The notes beneath the pieces were generated by a model. The model searched no databases, was not told the DNA's origin, and was given only the letters and a program-made list of their open reading frames with translations. Below are positions 1 through 12,075 of a stretch of 64,000 nt of DNA, piece by piece. This DNA is from Porites lobata (Eukaryota; Cnidaria; Anthozoa; Scleractinia; Poritidae): contig CALNXK010000044.1 in NCBI GenBank assembly GCA_942486035.1, positions 3,087,501-3,151,500 on the forward strand. Reading direction: 5' to 3'. Position numbers and translations under genes: made by a program. Numbering within the stretch: the stretch's first letter is position 1; each line of letters opens with the position of its first letter.

Positions 1-582
1 AAGCCAAAATGTTGGCTCCGGGGAGGGGTAGGTGGGCAGTTTCCCGGAAACCTAAATTGATCCGAATACTTTTGAAAAAAGCATTTAGCAGACCATAGAT
101 AAAAGTTGATCAATGGAAACAAATTATAATACTTGTTTTGAAACACTGGTGACAGTAAGATAACTGGTAACAGTAAATAACTGACAGCTTTCTCAGCAGA
201 GCTGTTATTTATTAATAACTCACCAGTCTCACTCAGACCACCTGGAAAAAGACCTCTCTAACAACCCCCCACTCCCTCGGAAATTGCCTCCTTTTGGACC
301 CTCCCCCCCCGTCCCGTTGGAATTTCTGTTGCCATTCATGAGGGAAGGGGGGGAGGGGTGGGTCATGGATATTTTCTGGAAATACACGTGACACTTAACA
401 AATGAAGGAAAAAGAGTTAAAATTCTGCAGGCACGCCAACCTTCTTACAGGACAGAAATTATCCAAACTACAAATGCAAATTTCATGGTGACTCCCTTCT
501 GGGTGCTCATTGGCTACTGATTCAGTTACTGTACATTGAAGTTCATTCGTTGTTTGTAAACATTATTTCTCCAGAATAACGT
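1..582. other. no gene recognised
   Basis: I see no coding region or RNA gene here. The stretch contains a pyrimidine/purine-rich low-complexity patch at about 290-365, where C-runs are followed by G-runs. It is otherwise unremarkable AT-rich sequence. Confidence 0.5.
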
Positions 583-1065
583 TCATGTTATACATGTTTG
601 TCTTTTTGCAGGAATAAAGTGCTGGCAAAAGAGAATAACACATGTCCCGTTGAAAGTTGTATAAAAATCAGATTTCAATATGCCCATGTGAGAAAGCTTG
701 ACAGGAATAGAAAGAACAGTACTATCTAGTATGTTCCACCCATAAACCTCAATGAGCATTAGCCCAAGTAAAAGGAATTCGGGGACCATATGAGGCAAAG
801 AGAACATTTTGTGACCTCGGCGTCGTACCCACGCACGATCTCCAAGTTGGATCTGCTGTTGCCCTACTGATTTATGCTGTAAACCCTTTGTGGAGCGAGT
901 CGTGGGTAATTTGTGTGACGGATCGCGTAGTGGGTAAAACGTGTAACCGTACATATCTAATAATCTATTTTTTGCCACGTACAATGTTAGCACAGTGTAG
1001 CAAATGATCGATAGACAATTATCTCTGTCCAGAGTGAGAATATATCGAATGCTACAAAACCCCAA
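583..1065 (-). pseudogene. unassigned ORF, possible LTR-retrotransposon integrase C-terminal relic
   Basis: This is an open 160-codon minus-strand frame with no clear family. One part, QIQLGDRAWVRRRGHK in the middle, resembles the 'GDxVWVRxxG' segment seen near the C-terminus of Gypsy-type integrases. A following MLIEVYGWNIL stretch could be a decayed 'VEVDGxPRHV'-like segment. The rest has no catalytic motif, and there is no neighbouring reverse transcriptase or LTR that I can recognise. It could also be a chance ORF. I treat it as a weak candidate for a degenerate retroelement tail, not as a functional gene. Confidence 0.2.
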
Positions 1066-1160
1066 TCAGCGATACCACTACTTTATGTATGTACCCTATT
1101 TACTTTGGCGGAGCGCGAAGTAAAGCATTCGCGACGCTCAGGAATGTATCAAAGTTGACA

Positions 1161-1275
1161 TTTTTGGGACAAGATTGGGCACGCAAAGTCTGCAGGTTTT
1201 CGGTTTTATTCGGCTCTTTGACGAAGTGACAGCCGAATTAGTTTGAGATATCTCGGGATCAATTCGATTTCTTTG
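1161..1275 (+). repeat. dispersed repeat, copy 1 of a direct pair
   Basis: It shares the core GGACAAGATTGGGC plus diverged following sequence (CG-rich, '...CGGTTTTATTCGG...GTTTGAGAT...') with 2012-2128 in the same orientation. The two copies flank a cluster of fold-back elements. No coding content is seen. Confidence 0.55.
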
Positions 1276-1277
1276 AT

Positions 1278-1642
1278 TAATATCATAGGTGACGAATTAC
1301 TCCTTAATTTTGGCGCGAGATTTCAGCGTTAATTCGAAATTGCCATGGCAACCATCCGTACGTCTCAGTGTCAAGATGGCGACGAAGTTTTAAAATGCTG
1401 TGAATGAAGACGTCAGGGCACAAAAATACGCTTTAGAAAACCTGAACACACAAGAGAACATCAAGAATGATTCTAACAGGTATTTTGCTGAAAAAGTCTG
1501 AAAAATTCTGAACTTTATAAGCCAAATTTAAGGTCTAAACATTTGAGAGAGTGGAGTTCTCATGAGTTCTCGATCGATACGACCCAGGATAAACATGTCA
1601 AAAATCCAACATTGCTAACGTAATTCGTCACCCATGATATTA
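1278..1642. mobile_element. MITE-like element with 22-bp terminal inverted repeats
   Basis: The left end at 1278-1299 (TAATATCATAGGTGACGAAT...) is the reverse complement of 1621-1642 with one mismatch over 22 bp, giving a 365-bp element. The interior has no ORF of note. Size, terminal inverted repeats and lack of coding capacity fit a non-autonomous DNA transposon. I could not define a target-site duplication. Confidence 0.55.
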
Positions 1643-1646
1643 GTGG

Positions 1647-1833
1647 GTAATCAAATGGTATACTTCACTTGCGTTTTGTCCAATTATCCTAATTATTTCC
1701 CGAGCCTAAAGGCTTGATTTGAAAGGCGAGGGAAATTATTAGGATTTGGACAAAAAGGCTCGGGAAATTATAAGGATTTTGACAAAACTCGCGTAAAATT
1801 ATTCCCTAATTTCACTCGTCACCATTTGATTAC
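1647..1833. mobile_element. fold-back MITE, 187 bp
   Basis: A perfect 13-bp inverted repeat GTAATCAAATGGT / ACCATTTGATTAC lies at 1647-1659 and 1821-1833. Inside it, GTTTTGTCCAATTATCC...CCCGAGCCT is matched in inverse by AGGCTCGGGAAATTATAAGG...GACAAAAC, so nearly the whole element folds on itself. A third related arm (GGCGAGGGAAATTATTAGG) suggests an internal duplication. It is non-coding. Confidence 0.65.
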
Positions 1834-1884
1834 ACATACTTATTCTTTAACTTTCTCGAGGAAGAAAGAATTATTATTTTGGCT

Positions 1885-1976
1885 TTCCAGGGGTTTGAAC
1901 CGACTCACCTATGTGACCCGTCAGAGCAGAGGAGACTCTTAAGTTGATGGATTAGCCAATTGCGCTACCGCGACCC
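1885..1976 (-). tRNA. tRNA-like sequence (pseudo-tRNA or SINE head)
   Basis: Read on the minus strand it has an A-box-like TAGCGCAATTGG (1956-1967), an anticodon-loop-like CTTAAGA (TAA in the anticodon position, Leu-like) and a B-box-like GGTTCAAACCC (1891-1901). The distance between anticodon loop and B box would need a long variable arm. The 5' end GGTCGCG has no complementary CGCGACC at the 3' side, so the acceptor stem does not close. It is therefore more likely a degenerate tRNA or the pol III head of a SINE than a working tRNA gene. Confidence 0.45.
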
Positions 1977-2011
1977 AAGGTAGTGTGGGACACGAAAAAT
2001 AGTTATGAAAT

Positions 2012-2128
2012 TATTTTCGGGACAAGATTGGGCGCGCAAGTTCGTGACGTTTCGGCTTTTTCCGGGTATTTCACGAAATGAGACCGGACTACTTCGTGAT
2101 AGCTTGAGATCACTTCGAGTTTAGTCTT
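2012..2128 (+). repeat. dispersed repeat, copy 2 of a direct pair
   Basis: Partner of the copy at 1161-1275, in the same orientation with several substitutions and small indels. It shares GGACAAGATTGGGC, the CG-rich middle and the '...AGCTTGAGATCACTTCGAGTTTAGT' end. Confidence 0.55.
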
Positions 2129-2147
2129 TAATTTACTCGAGGAATGT

Positions 2148-2226
2148 AAAATAGAGGATATTACGTGGCTGCGGAGAGACACGAAATTTCTCTTCGAGTG
2201 TTGAAAAACATTTCACGAGTGACCGC
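2148..2226 (+). repeat. fragment of the 'GGAGATACAAAATTTCTCTTCGAGTG' repeat family
   Basis: The stretch AGAGGATATTACGTGGCTGCGGAGAG...TTCTCTTCGAGTGTTGAAAA...ATTTCACGAGTGA matches, in reverse complement, one arm of the fold-back element at 61,355-61,505. It is one arm only, so a solo fragment. I recall this family as very abundant in coral genomes, but that is from memory and unchecked. Confidence 0.55.
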
Positions 2227-2740
2227 TCCTTTCGAACTGTTTTTGATGAATTTAAAGTTACAAAATGCTGCACAAAGACGTTTTGTCCTTGTTTAGTGTT
2301 ACGTAGTAAAATTGCTTTTATGCGTTGCGTGACTTTTTCGAACGTTCTCTACGTTTTTGGACTGGCTAGTATCTCAGAGACAATTTGTACCGAAATGCTA
2401 GTTTTTGGCAAGTAGGCCTCTTGGATGTTTCTCTTTTCAGAATATCCTGGCAAATCCCATAATTTCACAACTTAACACCTTACTCTTACATTATTTCATT
2501 TCTTTATATTCCTCCGCATTTACAATTTATCAGTTCCACAACCACGACACCGAAGTATACACTCCGTAGCGTCTTGTTAAATAAAAAGACTACTACAACG
2601 TGTATGTCGACTTTTCGTTATCCTTTCAGGGTTTCTGTTGCTGCCTTACTGTGTAAATGATATAAAGGCTGCTGTTCGTGGGCGGTCTTAGCAGGGATTT
2701 CACTCTCGGCATTTCAACAGGTGAGTGCTTTGAGTTTATG

Positions 2741-3350
2741 GGAATCCTAGTTTCTTTGTGAACTGATTTTTTCCAAACTGGAAACTTGTTCTAACTTCTT
2801 AGTTTCTTCCTATCTCTACAGGTGATGATAGCAGGCTTTGGGATTGCCAAGTAAACTTTAATGATCATGATTCATATTTTTCTGCTTTCTTTAAAGAGAA
2901 AGCGGTCCACTTTACTCTAATCTAAAATTATCAACGCGGACAACGGGAATCCTGGTTTGTTTGCGAACTGATTTTTTTTGTGGAAATTCGACGGGGTGTA
3001 TAGGCGTAGAAACGTATTTTGCGTAAACCGCTGATACTCAAACCGATATTGCACAATAAATCAGGGAACAGAGAAACGTAGGAATACCAATCTAAGATTA
3101 TTAAGGTGGACAACGGGAATCCTGGTTTCTTTGGGAACTGAATTTTTTGTGGAAATTCGACGGGGTGTATAGGCGTTGAAACGTATTTTACGTAAACCGC
3201 TGACACTCAAACCGATATTACACAATAAATCAGGGACCAGAGAAACGTAGGGATACCAAACTAAAATTGTCAACGCGGACAATGGGAATCCTAGTCTCTT
3301 TGGGAACTGATTTTTTTGCTGAAATTCGACGGAGTTTATAGCCGTCGAAA
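2741..3350 (+). repeat. short tandem array of a 170-bp unit
   Basis: Two full units and a partial third start at 2922, 3092 and 3261 (spacing 170 and 169 bp). Each carries GGACAACGGGAATCCTGG, GAAATTCGACGGGGTG, AAACCGCTGA.ACTCAAACC and AATAAATCAGGGA. An isolated piece of the unit (GGGAATCCTAGTTTCTTTG...AACTGATTTTTT) already appears at 2740-2775. The sequence is unrelated to the large satellite that follows, although its period is almost the same. Overlapping minus-strand ORFs simply repeat the unit and are not genes. Confidence 0.8.
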
Positions 3351-3430
3351 CTTTTTTGTTGCTTTTGATCTCTACGGGTAATGGTGGAGTGAAGTTTCTT
3401 CCTTGATTTCTGACGTTTTTCATTCATTGT

Positions 3431-4925
3431 CTCTAGTGTTGTTGTTGTTTTAGATTGGCCACAACACTGGGCTTTGCAGGCTTTGAATTTTATTCAGTCT
3501 TTCCAGGTTAAAGCGAAGATGTGCATAATTCAAGCTTAAAATCATTAGGTGGAGATTTGGAATCCTGAATCCTGACTGACCACACGCGGCTACTTTTGGT
3601 TGAACTGTTGTATCTTCGAGTTTTATAGTTTGGCTGGTACGAGTATATCACATTATGAATTTCTTTATTTTCTGTTCTTTTGTGAGCGTTTTTAACTTCC
3701 GACAGATTGTTATGTATCATTTTATCTGAATAACCTCTCATATTGAGTCTTGTCATCCTCTTAAATGTCTGAGTGCACTCTTTTCTTTTTTTCTAAGAAA
3801 GTTGTTTTTCTGGCCCATTACGAATATTCTTATTGTTCTCCAAAGTGTAGGCTCAAAATATCCTTGTATTACTCTTAAATTGAAGCTTAACGTCATTTCC
3901 GTTTTAGCATGTATTGGGGAATCAATGTACCGTTCATTGAACTGTTATTAGCATTGAACATTTAGCTTTTATAGTTAGTGCATTTTTTTAAGTTTGCTTG
4001 CTAGTTTTTTGTTTAGAGAAAGGATTAATTATATTAGATAAGTTTAAAACGTATAGTTGTATTTTATTAATAGATTTTCAACACACAAAATTGATTGTAT
4101 AATTATATCCTGTTGAAAATCTCAGCCTTGGGTTTATTCTTATGATATTCTTAAAATTCGCAGATTTCAGCCTCAGTACTTTTATAAAATCTATCCTGGT
4201 AAAAATAAAAGAATATAGTCTTGGGGCCTCACCCTTGATAAGTTATTTTTTAACCCCTAGCGGGGAAGTTGTAAAGAAATGTTGTACTGGAAAATCTCCT
4301 TCGGTTTGGTGATTTTTAGATGTGTCCGCACATAAAGGATTGACTCTATTTTAACCCTTTCTCCTTTTTTTTCTGTCCCTGTTTTCTAACAGGTAGGAGT
4401 ATTGCCATTTTGAATTTATTGCTTGCCCTGTTCGTGAAGTCTACCTGTTAAAATGCGGTACTTTTAGACATGGATGAACAGGTACCTTTTTGCTACCTTC
4501 TACTTGCTTTTATCCCCAAAGAAAATCAACTTATTTGACTTTAAATTGAAATGTGTTTTTTATGTGGAAAAAACCGCTTACACATTCTAGTTTGGTAGGG
4601 CTGTAGTCGTGTTTTCGCTTTATTAGGATAAGATGATTTAACGGCTTGGTGGATATTTTATATACATCAGCAAACGTTGGTTACACAGTAAGCCAAGCTT
4701 AGGGTTACAATCGTGTTTTCGGTTTAAGCAGATATAATTAATCGAATTGATTTTTCTTCTTTCAGTTTGTTCTCAAACACTTTTTACAATGGAAACAGGC
4801 CGAGAGTCCTAAGCCCACAGACCCTAGTAAGGAACATTTTGAATTTATGCTAATCAGTTACTGCTGCAGCTCTGAGGAAGTATGTTTACACTTGTTTTCC
4901 TGGCCTTGTGAACAATGAATGTCAA
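3431..4925. other. no gene recognised
   Basis: AT-rich sequence without a supportable ORF or RNA gene. A small inverted repeat, AGATTTTCAAC (4072-4082) / GTTGAAAATCT (4112-4122), is the only local structure I noted. Confidence 0.45.
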
Positions 4926-7680
4926 CTTACAAATCAAATCAAATCTCGATCTTTTGGACTTTTCTAAAACTCTATTTTTCTGGTCCAAAAAGCAGTCTTG
5001 TTTATTCAGAATATTAAAAAAAGATCTTTTCTTACTTAATTTGGCCAAAAAAACATACGTGATAAAAAAATTCGATTTTTTGACCAAAACCATGATAAAA
5101 AGTTGGCTTTTTTGACCAAAACCATCGACTAACCCCTTTGAAAATTTCCATAGCTTAGAAGTTTTGAAAATTTCCTTTTTCTAGTCTCAAATGCATTCTT
5201 TTTTATCCAGAATTTCCAAAAACGATTTTTTTGTAGCTTGATTTGCCCAAAAAACAAAGATAATAAAAAGATCGAGTTTTCGACAAAAACTGTGGACTAA
5301 CCCCTTTCAAAAAGTTTGATTTGTTGGACTTTTTTCAAAGTTTAATTTTCTGGTCCAAAAAGCTTTCTTTTTTACAGGAGAATATCAAAAAACGATATTT
5401 TCTGAATTGATTTGCCAAAAAAACACACATGATCAAAAGTTCGATTTTTTGACAAAAAACATGGACCCCCCCCTTGCAAAATCCCGATTTTTTGTACTTT
5501 TTGAAAACTTAATTTTTCTTGTCTATAAAGCATTCTATTTTTATGCGGAAGATAAAAAACGATCTTTCTGGCTGTATTTGCCAAAAAAACATACATGATA
5601 AAAAAGTTCGATTTTGTGACAAAAACCACGGACTAACCCCTTTGGAAAAATTCGATTTTTTGCACTATTTTAAAAGGTACTTTTTCTGGTCTAGAAAGCA
5701 TTGCTTAATTTGCCTAAGAAACACAGAAAAAAAAGTTCGATTTTTTAACCAAAACCATGGACTAACCCCTTTGAAAGATTTCCATTGGTTAGACTTTTTG
5801 AAAACTTCCTTTTTCTGGTCTGAAAAGCATTCTTTTTTATGCAGAATTTAAAAACAATGATTTTTTGTGGCTTGATTTGCCCAAAAAACAAAGATGATAA
5901 AAAGTTCAATTTCTTCACAAAAACCGTGGTCTAACCCCTTTAAAAAATTCCGATTTTTTGGACTTTTCCAAAACTCCATTTTTCTGGCCTAAAAAGCCCT
6001 CTATTTTATTTAGAATATCAAAGAACGATCTTTTCTTTCTTCATTTGCCCAAAAAACATACATGATAAAAAGTTCGATTGTTTGACAAAAACCATGGACT
6101 AACCCCGTTGAAAAATTTCCATTGGTTGGAGTTTTTGAAAACTTCCTTTTTCTGGTCTAAAAAGCATTCTTTTTTAACCAGAATTAATTAAAAAAAACCC
6201 GATTTTTTGTGGCTTGATTAGCCCAAAAAACAAAGATCATAAAAACTTTCATTTTTTGACAAAAACAATGGACTAACTCGTTTGGGGAATCTCGATTTTT
6301 TGGACGTTTTTAAAACTTAATTTTTTTAATCTAAAAAGTATTCTTTTTTTACCCAGAAGATAAAAAACCATCTCTCCGGATAGATTTGCCCAAAAAACAG
6401 GCATGATAAAAAGTTCGATTTATTGACAAAAACCGTGGACTAATCCCTTCGGAAAATTTCCATATTTTGCACTGTTTTAAAACTTACTTTTTCTGGTTTA
6501 AAAAGCGTTCTTTTTCATCCGGAATCCAAAACTTCATTTTCGTGGTCTAAAAAGCAATTTCTTTTTAATTCGGAACATCAAACAACGATCTTTTCTTGCT
6601 TAATTTGCCAAAAAAACATACATGGTAGAATGTTCGATTTCTCTTACGAAAACCATGGACTAACCCCTTTGAAAAATTTCCAATGATTGGACTTTTAAAA
6701 AATTTTCTTTTTCTGGTGTAAAAAGCATTCTTTTTTTTGTCCAGAATTTAGAAAAACGATTTTTTCTGGGTTGATTTGCCCAAAAAACAAAGATGATAAA
6801 AAGTTCGATTTTTTGACAAAAACCGTGGACTAACCTCTTTGGAAAATTTCAATTGTTTGGACATTTCCAAAACTTCCTTTTTCTTGTCTAAAAAGCATTC
6901 TTGTCTACCAAGAATTAAAAAAAAACGATCTTTTCTGGCTAGATTGGCCAAAAAAATCATCCATTATAAAATGCTCGAATTCTTGGACAAACACCATTGA
7001 CTAACCACTACTGAAAAATTCGATTTTTTGGACTTTTTTAAAACTTACTTTATCTGGTCTTAAAAGCCTTCTTTGATATTAAGAATATCAACAAACGATC
7101 TTTTCTGAATTTATTTGCCAAATTAAACACACATAATAAAAAGTTTGATTTTTTGACAAAACCATGGACTTACCCCTTTGGAGAATTTCAATTTTTTGGA
7201 CTCTTTTAGAACTTTATTTTCCGGTCTAAAAAGCTTTCTTTTTTATTAAAAATATAAAAAAAGATCTTTTCTCGCTTAAAATATGCAGAATATCTAAAAC
7301 CGATCTTTTCTTAACTGATTTGCCAAAACGACACACATCAAAAAAACTTTTGATTTTTTGACAAAAAACATGGACTAACCCCTTTGCAAAATCTCGCTTT
7401 TTTAAACTTTTTTAAAACTTAATTTTTCTGGTATCAAAAGCTTTCTTTTTTCGTCAGAATATAAAACAAGGATTTTTTCTTGCTTAATTTGCCCAAAAAA
7501 TATACATAAAAAAACTTCGGTTTTTTGACCAAAACCATGGACTAACCCCTTTAAAAAACTTCCATTGGTCAGACTCTCTGAAAACTTCCTTTTTCTGGTC
7601 TTAAAAGCATTCTCTTTTTTTTGTAGAATATCGCAAAAGACATTTCCCTGGCTTATATTGCCTAAAAAAAAAGTTGGAAA
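4926..7680 (+). repeat. 168-bp satellite, older diverged subtype (left flank)
   Basis: Units repeat about every 168 bp, recognised by ATGGACTAACCCCTTTG, TTCGATTTTTTGAC and TCTGGTCTAAAAAGCATTC. Copies differ from one another by many substitutions and indels, including a shortened unit around 5630-5760. The same landmarks in the same order relate this block to the core array, so it is an older edge of the same satellite. No gene is present; short ORFs are by-products of the repeat. Confidence 0.9.
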
Positions 7681-9179
7681 AATGGCCATTTTTGGGCCAA
7701 AACCATAGGTTAACCCCTTTATAGAAATGTCAATCCTTCGATTTTTTGAACTTCTTGATTTTATAGCCTAAAAAGGCGTTTTTTCGTTCTAGAATATCGT
7801 TAAAGACATTTTCCTGGCCCATATTGCCTAAAAAAGAAAAGTTGGAAAAATGGCCATTTTTGGACCAAAAACCATGGGTTAACCCCTTTGGAAAAATGTG
7901 AATTTTTCGACTTTTGAACTTCTTGTTTCAATAGCTTAGAAAAGCGTTTTTTCGTTCTAGAATATCGTAAAAGACATTTTCCTGGCCTATATTGCTTAAA
8001 AAAAAAAGTGGCAAAGCTGGCCATTTTTGGACCAAAACCATGGGCTATACCCTTGGGAAAAATGTCAATCTTTCGACTTTTTGAACTTCTTGCTTTTATA
8101 CCCTAGAAAGGCGTTTTTCCGTTCTAGAATATCGTAAAAGACATTTTCCTGGCCTATATTACCTAAAAAAAAAAGTTGGAAAAATGGCCATTTTTGGACC
8201 AGAACCATGGGTTAACCTCTTTGGAAAAATGCGAATTTTTCGACTTTTTGAACTTCTTGTTTTTATAGCCTAGAAAGGCGTTTTTTCTTACTAGAATATT
8301 GTAAAAAACATTTTCCTGGCCTATTTTGCTTAAAAAAAAAACAAAGTTCGAAAAATGGCCAATTTTATACCAAAACCATAAGTTAACCCCTTTGGAAAAA
8401 TGTAAATTTTTCGACTTTTTGAAATTATTGTTTGCCTAGAAAGGAGTTTTTTTGTTGTATAATATCGTAAAAGACATTTTCCTGGCCTATATTGACTAAA
8501 AAAAAAAAGTGGAAAACTGGCCATTCTTGGACCAAAACCATGGGTTAACCCCTTTGGAAAAATGTCAATATTTCGACTTTTTGATCTTCTTTTTTTTATA
8601 GGCTAGAAAGGCGTTTTTTTCGTTCTAGAATATCTTAAAAGACATTTTCCTGGCCCATATTGACCGAAAAATAACAGTTGGAAAAAAGGCGATTTTTGGA
8701 CCAAAACCATTGGTTAACCCCTTTTAAAAACTGTCAATTTTTCGTCTTTTTGAACTTCTTCTTTTAATAGCCTAGAAAGGCGTTTTTTCTTTATAGAATA
8801 TCGTAAAAGACATTTTCCTGGCCTATATAAACTAAAAAAAAAAAACCTTGAAAAAATAGCCATTTTTGGACTAAAACGATTGGTTAACCCCTTTGAAAAA
8901 ATGTCAATTTTTGGACTTTTTGAACGTCTTGTCTTTATAAACTAGAACGTGTTTTTTTTGTTCTAGAATATGGTAAAAGACATTTTCCTGGCCTATATTG
9001 CCTAAAAAAAAAAAGTTGGAACAATGGCCATTTTTGGACCAAAACTATGGGTTGACACCTTTGGAAAAACGTCAATTTTTTTCTACTTTTGAAGTTCTTC
9101 TTTTTAAAGCCTAGAAAGGCATTTTATCGTTTTGGAATATCGTAAAAGACATTTTCCTGGCTTATATTACTTTAAAAAA

Positions 9180-10060
9180 AAGTTGGAAAAATCGCCATTT
9201 TTGGACCAAAACCATGGGTTATCCCCTTGGGAAAAATGTCAACTTTCCACTTTTTGAACTTCTCGTTTTTATAGCCTAAAAAGGCATTTTTTCGTTCTAG
9301 AATATCGCAAAATACATTTTCATGGCCTATATTACCTTAAAAAAAAAGTTGGAAAAATGGCCATTTTTGGACCAGAACCAGGGGTTAACCCCTTCGGAAA
9401 AAAGTGAATTTTTCCACTTTTTGAACTTATTGCTTTTAAAGCCTAGAGAAGCGTTTTTTCTTACTAGAATATCGTAAAAAACATTTTCCTGGCCTATTTT
9501 GCTTAAAAAAAAAAAGTTCGAAATATGCCGGTTTTTGTACCAAAACCATGGGTTAACCCCTTTGGAAAAATGTCAATTTTTTTTGACTTTTAGAACTTCT
9601 TTGTTTTATAGCCTAGAAAGGCGTTTTTTCTTTCTAGAATATCGTAAAAGTCATTTTCGCGGCCAATATTGCCTAAAAAAAATAAAGTTAGAAATATGAC
9701 CATTATTGGACCAAAACCGTGGGTTAACCCCTTTGGAAAAATGTGAATTTTTCGACTTTTTAAACTTCCTTTTTTCATAGCCTAGAAAAGCGTTTTCTCC
9801 TTCTAGCATATCGTAAAAGACATTTTCGTGGCCTATATTGCCTAACGAAAAAAAGTTGTAAAAATGGCCATTTTTGGACAAAAACGATGGGTTAACCCCT
9901 TTAAAAAAATGTGAATTTTTCGACTTCTTGAACTTCTTGTCTTTATAGTCTAGAAAGTCGTTTTTCCGTTCTAGAATATCGTAAAAGACATTTTCCTGCC
10001 CTATATTGCCTAAAAAAAAAAAGTTGGAACAATGGCCATTTTTTGATTAAAACCATGAGT
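9180..10060 (+). repeat. multi-unit satellite block A, first copy
   Basis: This block shares diagnostic variants with 11,195-12,075: AAATCGCCATTTTTGG with TTATCCCCTTGGG, GAACCAGGGGTT, GTTCGAAATATGCCGG, ATATGACCATTATTGG and TTTTTTGATT with ACCATGAGTTAACC, in the same order. The offset is about 2,012-2,020 bp, close to 12 units of 168 bp. Confidence 0.75.
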
Positions 10061-11194
10061 TAACCCCTTTGGAAAAATGTCAATTTTTCGACTTTATGAA
10101 CTTCTCGTTTTTGTAGCCTAGAAAGGAGTTTTTTTGTTGTATAACATCGTAAAACACATTTTCCTGGCCTGTATTGACCAAAAAATAACAGTTGGAAGAA
10201 AGGCGATTTTTGGACCAAAACCATGGGTTAACCCCTTTTCAAAAATGTCAATATTTCGACTTTTTAAACTTCTTGTTTTTATAGCCTAGAAAGGCGTTTT
10301 TTCTTTACAGAATAACGTAAAAGACATTTTTCTGGCCTATATAGACTAGAAAAAAAGAAATTGAAAAATGGCCATTTTGGACCAAAACGATGGGTTAACC
10401 CCTTTGAAAAAATGTGAATTTTTCGACTTTTGGAACTTCTTGTCTTTATAACCTAGAAAGTGGTTTTTTCGTTCGGGAATATGGTAAAAGACATTTTCCT
10501 GGCCTATATTGCCTAAAAAAAAAGTTGGAACAATGGCCATTTTTGGACCAAAACTATGGGTTAACCCCTTTGGAAAAATGTAAATTTTTTTTTACCTTTG
10601 AACTTCTTCTTTTTAAAGCCTAAAAACGCATTTTATCGTTTTGGAATATCGTAAAAGACATTTTCCTGGCCTATATTACCTAAAAAAAAAATTTGGAAAA
10701 ATGGCCATTTTTGGACCAAAAACCATGGGTTAACCCCTTTGGAAAAATGTGAATTTTTCGACTTTTGAACTTCTTGTTTTTATAGCTTAGAAAAGCGTTT
10801 TTTCGTTCTAGAATATCGTAAAAGACATTTTCCTGTCCTATATTACCGAAAAAAAAAGTTGGAAAAATGGCCATTTTTGGACCAGAACCATGAGTTAACC
10901 TCTTTGGAAAAATGTGAATTTTTCGACTTTTTGAACTTCTTGTTTTTATAGCCTAGAAAAGCGTTATTTCTTACTAGAATATCGTAAAAAGACATTTTCC
11001 TGGCCTATTTTTGTTAAAAAAAAAAATTTCGAAACATCCCATTTTTATACCAAAACCATGGGTTAACCCCTTTGGAAAAATGTCAATTTTTTTTTACTTT
11101 ATGAACTTCTTTGCTTTATAGCCTAGAAAGGCGTTTTTTCGTTCTAGAATATCGTAAAAGACATTTTCCTGGCTTACATTACCTAAAAAAAAAG

Positions 11195-12075
11195 TTGGAA
11201 AAATCGCCATTTTTGGCCCAAAACCATGGGTTATCCCCTTGGGAAAAATGTGAACTTTGCACTTTCCGAACTTCTCGTTTTTATAGCCTAGAAAGGCATT
11301 TTTTCGTTCTAGAATATCGCAAAATACATTTTCCTGGCCTATATTACCTTAAAAAAAAAAGTTGGAAAAATGGCCATTTTTGGACCAGAACCAGGGGTTT
11401 ACCCATTTCGGAAAAATGTGAATTTTTCCACTTTTTGAACTTCTTGTTTTTAAAGCCTAGAGAAGCGTTTTTTCTTACTAGAATATCGTAAAAAAACATT
11501 TTCCTGGCCTATATTGCTTAAAAAAAAAAAGTTCGAAATATGCCGGTTTTTGTACCAAAACCATGGGTTAACCCCTTTGGAAAAATGTCAATTTTTTTTG
11601 ACTTTTAGAACTTCTTCGTTTTATAGCCTAGAAAGGCGTTTTTCGATCTAGAATATCGTAAAAGACATTTTCGTGGCCAATATTGCCTAAAAATAAAAAG
11701 TTAGAAATATGACCATTATTGGACCAAAACCGTGGGTTAACCGCTTTGGAAAAATGTAAATTTTTCGACTTTTTAAACTTCATTTTTTTCATAGAATAGA
11801 GAAGCGTTTTTTCCCTCTAGAATATCGTAAAAGACATTTTGCTGGCCTATATTGCCTAACGAAAAAAAGTTGGAAAAATGGCCATATTTGGACCAAAACG
11901 ATGGGTTAACCCCTCTGAAAAAATGTGAATTTTTCGACTTCTTGAAATTCTTGTCTTTATAGTCTAGAAAGTCGTTTTTTCGTTCTAGAATATCGTAAAA
12001 GACATTTTCCTGCCCTATATTGCCTAAAAAAAAAAGTTAGAAAAATGGCCATTTTTTGATTCAAACCATGAGTTA
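11195..12075 (+). repeat. multi-unit satellite block A, second copy
   Basis: Direct duplicate of the block at 9,180-10,060, recognised by the same ordered series of unit-specific variants. Further partial occurrences of this variant order are seen near 19.4-20.9 kb and 24.5-25.2 kb. Confidence 0.75.
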
